This document shows, piece by piece, positions 23,780-33,171 of a DNA stretch of 64,000 bases. Numbering within the stretch: the stretch's first letter is position 1; every line of letters starts with the position of its first letter. Both the position numbers and the translations under genes were made by a program. The notes under the pieces are model-generated. The model was not told the origin of the DNA and searched no databases. It saw nothing but the letters and a program-made list of their open reading frames with translations. The stretch is from contig CAIJPN010000017.1 in the NCBI GenBank assembly GCA_903822545.1, positions 62,001 through 126,000 on the forward strand, given 5' to 3'. The stretch comes from an uncultured Anaerolineae bacterium. GTDB taxonomy: Bacteria > Chloroflexota > Anaerolineae > Anaerolineales > Villigracilaceae.

Positions 23780-24356
23780 ACCTGTAACCCTGACCGGTAA
23801 AACCGTCCGCTTGGAGCCGCTTTCAGAATCTCACGTCCCCGGGCTTTTCCAGGTTTGCCAGAATTCCGATATTTGGAAATATATGTTATACGGCAACGTG
23901 ACCAGCCAGGAGAAAATGTCAGAGTGGGTCAAAGATATGTTGGCCAGGCAAGCGCAGGGAACAGATTTGCCCTTCGCTGTGATCCACCTGCCAAGCGGGC
24001 AGATTGCCGGGGCCACCCGCTATCTCGATATCCGCCCATCGCACCGCGGCCTGGAGATTGGCGGCACCTGGTATGGCACCGCTTTCCAGCGCACCGGGGT
24101 TAATACTGAGTGTAAATACCTGCTGCTCAGGCATGCCTTCGAAACGCTCGGCTGCATCCGCGTCCAAATAAAGACCGATTTGCGCAACCAGCGTTCGATT
24201 ACCGCCATCGAGCGCATCGGCGCCACCCGCGAGGGCGTGCTGCGCAACCACATGGTTCTGGAAGATGGCACATTCCGCCACTCGGTCTATTTCAGCGTTA
24301 TTGACAGCGAATGGCCTGCCATAAAAGCCAAATTGGAGGAGATGATGTCAAGATGA
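23769..24356 (+). CDS. GNAT-family N-acetyltransferase (RimJ/RimL type)
   Basis: A 195-residue acetyltransferase. It begins with VRLEPLSESHVPGL, has the strand-beta4 pair GLEIGGTWYGTAFQRTGVN, where the acetyl-CoA loop lies, and ends with NQRSITAIERIGATREGVLRNHM, the usual C-terminal signature of the RimJ/RimL-like group. The substrate may be a protein N-terminus or a small molecule. The start at 23769 was chosen because GGAGGG ends 5 nt before it. Its stop overlaps the next ATG (ATGA). Confidence 0.85.
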   Translation: MRVEPVTLTGKTVRLEPLSESHVPGLFQVCQNSDIWKYMLYGNVTSQEKMSEWVKDMLARQAQGTDLPFAVIHLPSGQIAGATRYLDIRPSHRGLEIGGTWYGTAFQRTGVNTECKYLLLRHAFETLGCIRVQIKTDLRNQRSITAIERIGATREGVLRNHMVLEDGTFRHSVYFSVIDSEWPAIKAKLEEMMSR

Positions 24357-25459
24357 GTATCCCCATCGAAACTTCTTACAAAATGTTTCACACGCCCATC
24401 AGCCGCATCTTCAAAGGCGATCCCCTGGCACATTTTTTGTGGAAAAAGAATATTACACCGGTGCGCTTTGGGCTGCTGACTTTTGCCTACAGCCTGCTCT
24501 ACGCCTTTGTGCTTCCCACCCTCTTTGGCATTTTGCCCCAGGCCCTGGCCGATTGGCCCACGCTGGTGATTGTGTGCGTGATTGCCCCGATCTTGTACGG
24601 CTATTACGTTTGGGAACCGTTCACCATCCAGGCCCTTTTTGATGGCGTTTCAGCCCGGGTTAAAACCGCCAGTTACAAACAAGAGCAGGTTTCGCGGCTC
24701 ACCCGCCCACTTGGGATGCGCACCTGGTTGTTTTTGGCGGTATTTCTTGGGATTTTGCAGTGCGTCACGTTTATCTACAATCTCCTCTCCCAGCCAGCCT
24801 CCTGGCAGGCCCACAATTGGGTCATGATCGCCGCCCTGATGCCTTTGCGCTTCCTGGCCTTCTATGTCATCGTTTTTATCGTTATCCGTCAACTCGGCAC
24901 CATTTTGGGTATTAACCGCTTCATGCAGATTTTGCCGGTTGAAGTTGCACCACTGCATCCCGACAAAGCCGGTGGATTGCGCTGCCTCGGCTATTATGTA
25001 CTGACCACCGCCGTCATGCTCGGAGCCGTTGGTTTGCTCTTTGGAATGCGGATTTTTCGCTACCAGCTTGGGCTGGAGAGCATTTCTTTCGAGTCTTCTT
25101 TTGAACTGGCGCTGTATGTGATGGTTCTGCCCTTATTCCTGTTCACCCCCATCTGGCGCGCACACCAGCTGATGGTGGCCGAGCGCGAAAAAATCATGAT
25201 GGAAGTTGCCTCCCGGTTCGAGCAGCAATACAACACATCGGTTGCCAACATCCGCGCTGGCGCGCTCGCCCAGGAGCAGGTTGACGAAATCTCAGCCCTG
25301 CAAAAGCTCTACGAAATTGCCGAAAAAGCCCCCACCTGGCCGCTCAACACCGAGATTCTTTCCCAGTTTAGCGCTGCCGTCATCCTGCCGGTCATCATGC
25401 CGCTCATCCTCGATCTTGTTGGCGGTATCCTGCGTTTTGCGCTGGCTTTTGGTCAATAA
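24353..25459 (+). CDS. Multi-span membrane protein of unknown function
   Basis: A 368-residue protein with about six or seven predicted helices (around 39-60, 68-88, 120-145, 160-185, 220-245, 258-280, 340-365). A cytoplasmic-looking helical stretch between the last two (REKIMMEVASRFEQQYNTSV) could form a coiled coil. It is translationally coupled to the GNAT gene (ATGA overlap), with GGAGGAG upstream. I do not recognise the family. Confidence 0.7.
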   Translation: MSIPIETSYKMFHTPISRIFKGDPLAHFLWKKNITPVRFGLLTFAYSLLYAFVLPTLFGILPQALADWPTLVIVCVIAPILYGYYVWEPFTIQALFDGVSARVKTASYKQEQVSRLTRPLGMRTWLFLAVFLGILQCVTFIYNLLSQPASWQAHNWVMIAALMPLRFLAFYVIVFIVIRQLGTILGINRFMQILPVEVAPLHPDKAGGLRCLGYYVLTTAVMLGAVGLLFGMRIFRYQLGLESISFESSFELALYVMVLPLFLFTPIWRAHQLMVAEREKIMMEVASRFEQQYNTSVANIRAGALAQEQVDEISALQKLYEIAEKAPTWPLNTEILSQFSAAVILPVIMPLILDLVGGILRFALAFGQ

Positions 25460-25474
25460 CGCTAATTCCAGCCC

Positions 25475-26686
25475 CTACACCGTCTCCCGCGAAAACTTCT
25501 GGCGCGAGAGTATAAACAAGATTGCCGCGCTCAACAGCCCGATGCTCATACTCCCGATCCAGATCGAGCGCGGGCCAAAATTATCGTTCAGCAGGCCGCC
25601 CATGAGCGGGCCAAAGGCCGCGCCGAAAGACCACGTCAGGCCGTAAATGCTCATATAACGGCCACGCATGTCTGGCGGGGCAATGTTGGCGGTGTAAGTG
25701 CTCGAGGTGGGCACAATCACCAGTTCGCCGATACTCATCAGCACCATACACATCCAAAATCCCCAAAAATTGCTCGATAGCGCAACCCCGCCGTTCGCGA
25801 GCGCATACAAAAGCATCCCGAACGACATCATCGTCAGCGGCGAATGCTTTTTGGTCATCGCTGTGACCGCCACCTGCAAAAATACCACCATCAACGCGTT
25901 GGTGGTGGGGATGAACCCGTACATGTTTTCGGGCACGCCAAAATTCTGCTTGGCGTACAACGGCATGATGATCCACATCAACGAGGCTGTCACCCAGCCA
26001 AAAGCCATGGTGCCGATGGCAGAAATAAAGGGGATGTCGCGCACGACTTGCAGGTAGCCACCCCAGGCTTTTTCGGTTTTATTGGCATTTTGCGCGGCTG
26101 TGTCGTGAAGCGTTTCGCGCCCGAAGGCTGCCAGCAAAAGCCCATAAATTCCCAGCCCCGCGGCAGCGCCCGCAAAGGCGTAGTTGTACGATGTGGCCGC
26201 CAGGAAACCGCCCGCCGCCGGGCCGATGGCGATACCGGCGTTGTTGACCATGCGCATGATGCTGTAAGCTTCCACGCGGTCTTCCCTGGGGATCAGGTCG
26301 GCCAGCATGGCATCGGCGCCCACGCGATAGAGCGGGTTAGAGAAGCCGCGCAGCGCCATGAGCACCGCGAAAGCGGTGTAAGTGTTGGCCTGGGTCATCA
26401 GCAGGAACAGCAGGCCATCTGCCAGCAGAGAGGCGACCATCACGCCTTTGCGCCCGACTTTGTCGACAATTGAACCGGCGATGAACGATGCGATTACGCT
26501 CGAAACGGCGTTGATGGTGGTCAGCGTGGCAATGGTGGTCAGCGGCAGTTGCAGTTTGCCGCTGGCGTAAATCAGCAGGTAAGGCCAGATCATGCTGGCC
26601 CCGCTGGAGCTGAATAACATGCCGGTGAACATTAGCCAGAACTGGCGCGGGAATTTGTGATAGGTTTCTTCCAGGTTGGTCAGCAT
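25475..26686 (-). CDS. MFS transporter (tandem copy 2)
   Basis: A 403-residue, 12-helix major facilitator. The loop after TM2 has SIVDKVGRKGVMV, the family's D-x3-G-R-R/K motif. The substrate is unknown; drug or metabolite efflux is common in this group. It is about 40 % or more similar by eye to the gene directly upstream (26697-27920), for instance PRQFWLM versus PPQFWLM and LTTINA versus LITINA at matching places, so the pair arose by tandem duplication. Confidence 0.85.
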   Translation of the reverse strand: MLTNLEETYHKFPRQFWLMFTGMLFSSSGASMIWPYLLIYASGKLQLPLTTIATLTTINAVSSVIASFIAGSIVDKVGRKGVMVASLLADGLLFLLMTQANTYTAFAVLMALRGFSNPLYRVGADAMLADLIPREDRVEAYSIMRMVNNAGIAIGPAAGGFLAATSYNYAFAGAAAGLGIYGLLLAAFGRETLHDTAAQNANKTEKAWGGYLQVVRDIPFISAIGTMAFGWVTASLMWIIMPLYAKQNFGVPENMYGFIPTTNALMVVFLQVAVTAMTKKHSPLTMMSFGMLLYALANGGVALSSNFWGFWMCMVLMSIGELVIVPTSSTYTANIAPPDMRGRYMSIYGLTWSFGAAFGPLMGGLLNDNFGPRSIWIGSMSIGLLSAAILFILSRQKFSRETV

Positions 26687-26696
26687 TTGTATTTTC

Positions 26697-27920
26697 TCAT
26701 GATGAAATCGTATCGATCTCTGCTTGTTGTTTTTGCTTGAGCCAGTAGATGGACATCAGCCCGATGGCGCTTACCAACCCGATTGTGAATCCGCCATACC
26801 AGATGGCGTGGGGCGAGATGTTGTCGTTCAGCCAGCCGCCAATCAGCGGTGCGCCGGCGCGCGAGATGCCCCATGCCAGCCAGTAAACGCTCATATAACG
26901 GCCACGCAGATCTGCGGGTGAGATGTTTGCCACGTAGGTGGAAGCGGTTGGGACGACGATCAACTCCCCAAAGGTCAAGATCACCATCGAGAGCCAGAAT
27001 CCCCAGAAACCGCTCATCAACGCCACACTGCCCACGCCCAGCCCGTACACCAGCATTCCAACCGAAACGATGAACAGCGCTGGGTGGCGGCGGGTGATGC
27101 GGGTGATGAAATATTGCACGAAAACACACATCAACGCGTTGGTGGTGGGAATCCAGCCGAACTGGTTTTCTGGTAGCCCGTAGTTGGTCTTTGCGTAAAC
27201 TGCCAGAAGTACCCATAGCATGCCGGGTGCGATCAACCCCAGGCCGGTGGTCAGCACAAAAGCGATGTATTCACGATCCCTGAAAACCTGCGCGTAACCA
27301 CTATCTATTTTTGCCGAATTGGTTTTTGACAGGTTTTTTACCAGAGTCTCGCGCGCAAAAAAGAATAGTAGCGCACTGTAGGTGGCCATGCCGGCGGCGG
27401 CAGCGTAAAAGGCCAGGTCGTAGGATTGCGACGCTACAAATCCGCCCACGCTGGGGCCGATGGCGAACCCGGCATTGTTGAGCACGCGGTTGATGGCGTA
27501 AGCGTCGGTGCGTTTTTCTGCGGGGATCAGGTCGGCCAGCATGGCATCTGCGCCCACCTGGTAGAGTGGGTTGGCCAGGCCGGTCAGGAACATCAGGAAG
27601 GCGAAGGCTGCGTAGGTTTCGGCGCGCATCATGAACAGGTAGATGATGCCGTTGGTCAGCAGGCTGATCACCATGATGGATTTGCGGCCGACTTTATCTG
27701 CCAGCGACCCGGCCAGGAAGGAGGAGATCAGCCCCGTCCCGGCATTGATTGTGATGAGCGTGGCGACTGTGCTGAGTGGTAGTCCGAGCTTCTGGCTGGC
27801 GTAGATCATCAAAAAAGGGCCGATCATGCTGCCCCCGGCGGTGCTGATGAAAATCCCGCTGACCATCAGCCAGAATTGGGGTGGGTATTCGTGGTAAATT
27901 GTGCGAAATCGTTGGAGCAT
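26697..27920 (-). CDS. MFS transporter (tandem copy 1)
   Basis: A 407-residue, 12-helix major facilitator and paralogue of the following gene, 10 nt apart, so probably co-transcribed. It carries SLADKVGRKSIMV after TM2 and DAMLADLIPAEKRTDAYAINR in the cytoplasmic loop after TM4, a block shared with the second copy. The membrane pair could work as separate transporters or as a heterodimer; only the former is common for MFS. Confidence 0.85.
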   Translation of the reverse strand: MLQRFRTIYHEYPPQFWLMVSGIFISTAGGSMIGPFLMIYASQKLGLPLSTVATLITINAGTGLISSFLAGSLADKVGRKSIMVISLLTNGIIYLFMMRAETYAAFAFLMFLTGLANPLYQVGADAMLADLIPAEKRTDAYAINRVLNNAGFAIGPSVGGFVASQSYDLAFYAAAAGMATYSALLFFFARETLVKNLSKTNSAKIDSGYAQVFRDREYIAFVLTTGLGLIAPGMLWVLLAVYAKTNYGLPENQFGWIPTTNALMCVFVQYFITRITRRHPALFIVSVGMLVYGLGVGSVALMSGFWGFWLSMVILTFGELIVVPTASTYVANISPADLRGRYMSVYWLAWGISRAGAPLIGGWLNDNISPHAIWYGGFTIGLVSAIGLMSIYWLKQKQQAEIDTISS

Positions 27921-27944
27921 GGGTGTATTTTATCAATGAAAATA

Positions 27945-27974
27945 GTAGGGGCGCAGCCACTGCTGCGCCCCTAC
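27945..27974. repeat. Perfect palindrome GTAGGGGCGCAGC / GCTGCGCCCCTAC
   Basis: A 13-bp perfect inverted repeat around CACT lies between the first MFS gene and the 3' end of pnp. Its GTAGGGGCG start is shared with the elements near 4.3 kb and 4.5 kb, and a mutated form is at 34609-34636. Confidence 0.8.
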
Positions 27975-27999
27975 GGATTTGTGTATTACTGTTTGCGGC

Positions 28000-30249
28000 T
28001 TAGCGCCTGCGGTCGAAACCGCCGCCGCGATTGCCGCCCCGGTCGCCGCCGCGGTTTCCGCCCCGATCATTGCCGCCGGGACGACCACCACGATCTCCGC
28101 CCGGGCGCGGGCCGCCGCGCGGCTTGTCGCGTTCGCGAGCTTCTTCGGCGGTCCAGCCTTCGAGCACAGCCTGGCGCGAAAGACGGATCTTGCCAGCCGG
28201 GTCGATGTCGGTGACCATAACGGTCAGTTCGTCGCCGATGCCGCAGATGTCTTCGACCTTGTTGATGCGCTCAGAGTCGAGTTGGGAGATGTGTACCAGG
28301 CCATCCATGCCGGGCAGGATCTGCACAAAAGCGCCAAATGTTTCGATGCGCACAACTTTGCCGGTGTAGATGCGCCCGATTTCAGCGGTTTCACCGAGCG
28401 ATTCAACCCGGATGCGGGCTGTTTCGCCGCCTACGCCATCGGTCGAGGCGATATATACTGTGCCATCTTCCTGGATGTCGATTTTGGTGCCGGTTTCTTC
28501 TTGCAAAGCGCGGATGTTTTTGCCGCCAGGGCCGATCAGTGCGCCGATTTTGTCCACCGGGATTTTGACGGTGATGATGCGTGGAGCATGTGGCTTGAGT
28601 TCGGCGCGCGGCGTCTGGATCGTTTCCAGCATTTTGTTGAGGATGAACAGGCGGGCAGTTTGGGCCTGTTCGAGGGCTTCGGTCATCATTTTGGCGCTCA
28701 GGCCGCTGATTTTGATGTCCATTTGCAGGGCGGTGATGCCCTGAGTGGTGCCTGCAACCTTGAAGTCCATATCGCCGAGGTGGTCTTCGGTGCCCTGGAT
28801 ATCGGTCAAGATCTTGTAGCGGCCGGTTTCATCGGTGACGAGACCCATGGCCACGCCCGCAACGGGGGCCTTGATCGGCACACCGGCATCCATCAGCGCC
28901 AGGGTGGAGCCGCAGACCGATGCCATCGATGATGATCCGTTTGATGCGAGCACTTCGGAAACCAGGCGCAGGGTGTAGGGGAAGGTTTCTTCGGTTGGAA
29001 TGACTGGTTCGAGGGCGCGTTCTGCCAGGGCACCATGACCAACCTCGCGGCGGGACTGCCCGCGCAGCGGTTTTACTTCGCCAGTGGAGAAGGGCGGGAA
29101 GTTGTAGTGGTGCAGGTAGCGCTTGGTATCGATGGGAGAGAGATTGTCGAGTTCCTGGGCTTCACCCAGGGTGCCGAGGGTGGCCAGGGTGAGTACCTGG
29201 GTTTCGCCGCGGGTGAACAGGCCAGATCCATGCGCGCGCGGTGACAAATCAACTTCGCACCAGATCGGGCGGATTTCGGTGGGGGTGCGGCCATCGGGGC
29301 GTTTGCCCATGCTGAGGATGCGTTCGCGCACCACAGCGCCTTCGGCTTCGCTGAACGCAGCCTTGACATCTTTTTCGGAAGGGGCATCTTCGGTGCCGTT
29401 GCAGAATTCGGCCACGAGTTCTTTCAAGATTGCATCCATGCCGCCGTAGAATTCGGCTTTAGCCAGCGGCTTGTCGAGCAGTTCGTTCATCTGGCCGCTG
29501 ACGCGCTTGAGAACACGCTGGTTGAGTTCATCGGTGGCGTTGGCGAAGCTGGCTTCGCGTTTGGCTTTGCCCACTTCCGCGGCCATTTTGAGTTGCAGGT
29601 CGATGATCGGCTGGATGGATTTGTGACCCAATTCCAGTGCAGCAACCATGACATCTTCGGGGATTTCATCGGCGCCGCATTCAACCATCAGGATGGCATC
29701 TTTGGTTCCAGCCAGGCGCAGGTCGAGATCGGACTGGGACATTTCATCAAAGGTTGGATTTAAAACGAACTGGCCGTTGATGCGTCCTACGCGGATAGCT
29801 CCCACCGGCCCGCCCCATGGAATATCGGAAATCATAATGGCCGCAGAAGCAGCGTTGATGGCCAGGATATCGAGCGGGTTAATGCCATCAGATGAGAGCG
29901 AGAACATCATCACCTGAACTTCGTTCCGCATTCCGTGCGCGAAAAGTGGGCGCAGCGGGCGGTCGGTGAGCCGGGCAGTGAGAATTGATTCTGTGCTGGG
30001 GCGTCCTTCTCGACGGAAGAACGATCCGGGGATCTTGCCGCCAGCGTACAGGCGTTCTTCGTATTCCACAGAAAGTGGGAAGAAGTCGATGCCTTCACGA
30101 ACGCCGCCCATGGTGGCGGCTGCAAAAATAATGGCTTCATCGATGCCAACTGTAACCGCGCCACCAGCCTGGTGGGCCAGTTTGCCGGTTTCAAACGTAA
30201 TGGTGCGCGTACCGACAAGTGTCGAGTAGCGTTTTGCTTCGGGTTTCAT
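28000..30249 (-). CDS. pnp: Polynucleotide phosphorylase
   Basis: A 749-residue 3'-5' exoribonuclease using phosphate, part of RNA turnover. Order of domains: RNase PH 1 (about 10-145), helical linker, RNase PH 2 (about 315-540, with MGLVTDETGRYKILTDIQGTEDH), KH (IGALIGPGGKNIRALQEETG, about 560-620) and S1 (IYTGKVVRIETFGAFVQILPGMDGLVH, about 630-700). The last 40 residues form an Arg/Gly-rich tail with repeated RGG units. The ATG at 30249 has AGGAGAA upstream; the open frame extends further but without support. It lies downstream of rpsO, the usual order. Confidence 0.95.
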   Translation of the reverse strand: MKPEAKRYSTLVGTRTITFETGKLAHQAGGAVTVGIDEAIIFAAATMGGVREGIDFFPLSVEYEERLYAGGKIPGSFFRREGRPSTESILTARLTDRPLRPLFAHGMRNEVQVMMFSLSSDGINPLDILAINAASAAIMISDIPWGGPVGAIRVGRINGQFVLNPTFDEMSQSDLDLRLAGTKDAILMVECGADEIPEDVMVAALELGHKSIQPIIDLQLKMAAEVGKAKREASFANATDELNQRVLKRVSGQMNELLDKPLAKAEFYGGMDAILKELVAEFCNGTEDAPSEKDVKAAFSEAEGAVVRERILSMGKRPDGRTPTEIRPIWCEVDLSPRAHGSGLFTRGETQVLTLATLGTLGEAQELDNLSPIDTKRYLHHYNFPPFSTGEVKPLRGQSRREVGHGALAERALEPVIPTEETFPYTLRLVSEVLASNGSSSMASVCGSTLALMDAGVPIKAPVAGVAMGLVTDETGRYKILTDIQGTEDHLGDMDFKVAGTTQGITALQMDIKISGLSAKMMTEALEQAQTARLFILNKMLETIQTPRAELKPHAPRIITVKIPVDKIGALIGPGGKNIRALQEETGTKIDIQEDGTVYIASTDGVGGETARIRVESLGETAEIGRIYTGKVVRIETFGAFVQILPGMDGLVHISQLDSERINKVEDICGIGDELTVMVTDIDPAGKIRLSRQAVLEGWTAEEARERDKPRGGPRPGGDRGGRPGGNDRGGNRGGDRGGNRGGGFDRRR

Positions 30250-30278
30250 ATTGAGTTTCTCCTGTTTGTGTGGAGTCC

Positions 30279-30441
30279 GATGACTCCAGTCATCGGCGCA
30301 GAGCCGGGAGGCTTTGCAGTCCGGTAGTTTTCCCGCTAGGTCAGGAACTGAAGAGCGAGGGCAACCTTGTTGCCAGCACTGTTCAATGCCTGACGCCTGG
30401 CGGTAGCTGTTATGGGGGCGTAGCATTGCTACGCCCCCATA
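30279..30441 (-). other. Structured rpsO-pnp intercistronic region
   Basis: The 196-nt gap between rpsO and pnp contains a perfect 9-bp hairpin CCGATGACT / AGTCATCGG (30279-30298), a GGCAA/TTGCC hairpin near 30360, and a perfect 14-bp palindrome of the TATGGGGGCGTAGC type (30411-30441). The last belongs to the dispersed repeats. Such gaps are often processed by RNases to control pnp, but no specific site can be assigned. Confidence 0.55.
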
Positions 30442-30445
30442 AAAT

Positions 30446-30721
30446 TTACTTGGTGCGGCGCAGGCTGAGCTTTTCGGTGACTGCGAGGTAGCGAGGATAA
30501 TCGCTTTTTCGCAGGTAGGCCAACATGCGGCGACGCTGACCAACGAGGCGCAGGAGGCCGCGGCGGCAAGATTGGTCGTGCTTGTTGCTGCGCAGGTGTT
30601 CGGTCAACTGCTGAATGCGGCGGGTCATGATGGCGATCTGGACATCGGCAGAACCGGTATCCCCATCATGGCGCGAGAAATCAGTTATTGCCTGGGTTTT
30701 AACTTCCTTTGCGAGTGGCAT
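30446..30721 (-). CDS. rpsO: 30S ribosomal protein S15
   Basis: A 91-residue ribosomal protein, normal length, that binds the central domain of 16S rRNA. The signature HDGDTGSADVQIAIMTRRIQQLTEHL and the end RGLLRLVGQRRRMLAYLRK are clear. The ATG at 30721 has AAGGAG 10 nt upstream; the frame extends to 30763 but lacks signals. A TATAAT with extended -10 lies about 90 nt upstream. Confidence 0.96.
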   Translation of the reverse strand: MPLAKEVKTQAITDFSRHDGDTGSADVQIAIMTRRIQQLTEHLRSNKHDQSCRRGLLRLVGQRRRMLAYLRKSDYPRYLAVTEKLSLRRTK

Positions 30722-30806
30722 GACGTGTGCTTCTCCTTTCTTAAAGATGGTGCAGGTCTCCATGTCCGCAGCGTAAACCGCAGGGCAGGACCAGTCACGG
30801 GCAGTA

Positions 30807-30815
30807 ATTATACCA
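30807..30815 (-). promoter_or_regulatory. Extended -10 promoter of rpsO-pnp
   Basis: On the minus strand TGGTATAAT (TG-n plus perfect -10, 30815-30807) lies just after the stop codon of the upstream gene. The -35 match is poor. The resulting leader would be about 80 nt, long enough for S15 feedback structures. Confidence 0.65.
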
Positions 30816-30819
30816 CGAC

Positions 30820-31629
30820 TTAAATGCCGGATTTTGCTGTGCGGATAACTTCGCGCAGGGCGGGTTGCAGACCGCCGGGCAACGAATCGATGATGCGCCG
30901 GATGGCGGTGACAGTATGGTTGCTGGACGACCCAATGATGGCTTGTTTCAGGAAGAAAGTGGTTTCGGTGGGGGATGCCGTATACAAGGCGGAAATCAGG
31001 TCGATCAGTTCGTTTTGAAGTTTGTTGGGTGCAGCAATGATCATGGGTTTGGTAATATCAAAAACGGGCGGTAAATTGTCAAAGCCAGGATCTTTTATTA
31101 GCGGGATTAGAGCATCGATAGCATTGCCCCACATCCCGGGGTTTTCCATCGAAAACCAGCCCTGGATCAGATCCAAAAACCGATCAGGAGATTCGCGCCT
31201 GAGACGCGCCAGGCTGGCAGTTAACAGGGCGGTGCGCAGCTGGCGGTCGCGGGTTTGATCCACCCAATCGCTGATGCGCTCCAGCAGGTGGGTTGTGCCG
31301 GGATGGATACGCCCAAGCAGTGCGGCGGCCAGCAGGCGGGTTTCCAGGTAGCCATCTTTCCAAAGCGCATCGGTCAGCGCCATGGACTGTTCGGGGAAGG
31401 CGGCTGCCAGCGGGATGAGTTCCGTCTCGATCTGGCGCAAAACTGCCGGGGGGTTGCGGTATGATGGCAGCACCGAGATTGGGGCGGCAACCACGCCCAC
31501 GCGCAGAGTCCGATCAGCGTAAGTATCCAGAATCTCATGCAGGCCTTTGAGAAAAGCCGCAGGCTGGTCGAATTTCTCGACCAGCACTGCGGCCTGGATT
31601 TTGAGTCGGGCAATGTCGATTGCGGGCAT
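30820..31629 (-). CDS. Alpha-helical (HEAT/ARM-like) repeat protein
   Basis: A 269-residue, almost wholly helical soluble protein. Helix pairs such as LETRLLAAALLGRIHP, DRQLRTALLTASLARLR and MWGNAIDALIPLIKDP repeat at about 35-40 residues, as in HEAT-like folds and in the AlkD-type DNA alkylation repair proteins. I cannot see the catalytic Trp/Asp set needed to call it AlkD, so the function stays open. It follows proS after 31 nt that hold a palindrome. Confidence 0.6.
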   Translation of the reverse strand: MPAIDIARLKIQAAVLVEKFDQPAAFLKGLHEILDTYADRTLRVGVVAAPISVLPSYRNPPAVLRQIETELIPLAAAFPEQSMALTDALWKDGYLETRLLAAALLGRIHPGTTHLLERISDWVDQTRDRQLRTALLTASLARLRRESPDRFLDLIQGWFSMENPGMWGNAIDALIPLIKDPGFDNLPPVFDITKPMIIAAPNKLQNELIDLISALYTASPTETTFFLKQAIIGSSSNHTVTAIRRIIDSLPGGLQPALREVIRTAKSGI

Positions 31630-31634
31630 GGGCG

Positions 31635-31657
31635 TGGCGCGGGATTAATCCCGCGTT
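31635..31657. repeat. Perfect palindrome CGCGGGATT / AATCCCGCG with GTGG...TTAC ends
   Basis: An 18-bp perfect palindrome (31638-31655) flanked by GTGG and TTAC lies between proS and the HEAT-like gene. The same flanks and core occur inside the U32 gene at 41377-41404. Confidence 0.75.
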
Positions 31658-31660
31658 ACA

Positions 31661-33100
31661 CTAATAGGATTTGGCGAAATACACTTTGCGTTTGGCGGGC
31701 GCGCCGCAGACGATGCAGGTGCCGGAATGTTCGGGCTGGTTGAAGGGGATGTTGCGGGTGGTGGCCCTGGTATCGTCTTTGACTTTGGTTTCGCACGCTT
31801 TGGATTCGCACCAGTAGGAGAGCGCCCAGCCATCCTGCACGACCTGTTTCAGTTCTTCGTAGTCTTTGGGGTCGTGGATGTTGGCATCGCGGAAGGCCAG
31901 GGCTTTTTCGAGCAGGGCGGCCTGGATGGTGTCGAGCATGGCCGAGACGGTGGCGGCGATGTTGGTCTGGGGGACGAAGGTTTTGCCTTCGCGCCCGGGT
32001 TTGTCGCGGCGGGCCAGGGCAACCGAGCCTTTTTCCACATCTTTGGGGCCGATTTCGATGCGCAGGGGCACGCCGCGCATTTCCCAGTCGTTGTACTTGA
32101 AGCCGGGGGTGACTTCTTCGCGGTCGTCCATTTTCAGGCGGATGCCGGCGGCTTTTAGTTCACTAAAGGTGCGGTCGGCAACTTCCATAACGGCGGCTTT
32201 TTCGGCTTCGTTTTTGTAGATGGGCACGATCACGACCTGGATGGGGGCGATGCGGGGGGGCAGCACCAATCCCTGGTCATCGCTGTGCACCATGATGATG
32301 GCGCCGATGATGCGGGATGAGATGGCCCAGGAGGTGGTTTCGCAGAACTGGAGGGTGTTGCTTTTGTCGAGATATTGAATCTCGAATGCCTTGGCGAAGT
32401 TGGTGCCGAAGTAGTGGGATGTGCCGGATTGCAGGGCGCGTTTGTCCCACATCATGGCTTCGATGGATGTGGTGATCTGTGCGCCCGCGAAGCGTTCGGT
32501 TTCGCTTTTTGTGCCTTTGAAAACGGGTACGGCGGCCTGTTCGAAACAGAAGCGCTCGTAAATATCAAGGATGCGGTACATCTCTTCTTTGGCTTCTTCA
32601 GATGTGGCGTGGGCGGTGTGGCCTTCGTGCCAGTAGAATTCGGCGGTGCGCAGGAAGAGCTTGGTGCGCAGTTCCCAGCGCAGCACAGAACCCCACTGCA
32701 CGATCAAGATGGGCAGGTCGCGCCAGGATTTGACCCATTTGCTGTACATGTAGCCGATGATGGTTTCGGATGTGGGCCGCACGACCAGGGGTTCTTCCAG
32801 TTCTTCGCCGCCGCCGTGGGTGACGACTGCCAGTTCGGGCGAGAAGCCTTCCACATGCTCTTTTTCTTTTTCGAAAAACGACATGGGAATCAGCGTGGGG
32901 AAGGTGGCGTTGACGTGCCCGGTGGCTTTGAATTCTTTATCCAGCCAGGCGGTGATGTTTTCCCAGAGCGCCCAGCCGTAGGGGCGCACAACCATGCAGC
33001 CGCGCACGGGGGCGTAATCGGCCAGTTCGGCCTTGAGTACCAGTTGGTTGTACCATTCCGCGAAGTTTTCAGCGCGGGTGGGGAGTTTTTCTTCAGCCAT
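31661..33100 (-). CDS. proS: Prolyl-tRNA synthetase, type 3 (archaeal/eukaryal-like)
   Basis: A 479-residue class II aminoacyl-tRNA synthetase charging tRNA-Pro. Seen are motif 2 and flanking GSVLRWELRTKLFLRTAEFYWHEGHTAHAT, motif 3 region with HSDDQGLVLPPRIAP, the anticodon-binding domain starting VVIVPIY, and a C-terminal domain with CIVCGAPAKRKVYFAKSY, as in the type without the YbaK-like editing insert. The type 3 form is common in some bacterial phyla and lacks internal editing. The start at 33100 has GGAGG 5 nt upstream. Confidence 0.94.
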   Translation of the reverse strand: MAEEKLPTRAENFAEWYNQLVLKAELADYAPVRGCMVVRPYGWALWENITAWLDKEFKATGHVNATFPTLIPMSFFEKEKEHVEGFSPELAVVTHGGGEELEEPLVVRPTSETIIGYMYSKWVKSWRDLPILIVQWGSVLRWELRTKLFLRTAEFYWHEGHTAHATSEEAKEEMYRILDIYERFCFEQAAVPVFKGTKSETERFAGAQITTSIEAMMWDKRALQSGTSHYFGTNFAKAFEIQYLDKSNTLQFCETTSWAISSRIIGAIIMVHSDDQGLVLPPRIAPIQVVIVPIYKNEAEKAAVMEVADRTFSELKAAGIRLKMDDREEVTPGFKYNDWEMRGVPLRIEIGPKDVEKGSVALARRDKPGREGKTFVPQTNIAATVSAMLDTIQAALLEKALAFRDANIHDPKDYEELKQVVQDGWALSYWCESKACETKVKDDTRATTRNIPFNQPEHSGTCIVCGAPAKRKVYFAKSY

Positions 33101-33171
33101 TTTGTCCTCCAAAAAATAATGATGAGTGATGAGATACGGAGATTATGAGAGAGAAGGCACTTCTCTTTATC

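Noticed and set aside
30411-30441. Intrinsic terminator between rpsO and pnp
   Set aside because: A perfect stem but no T-run on the transcribed strand, and the sequence belongs to the dispersed palindromes.
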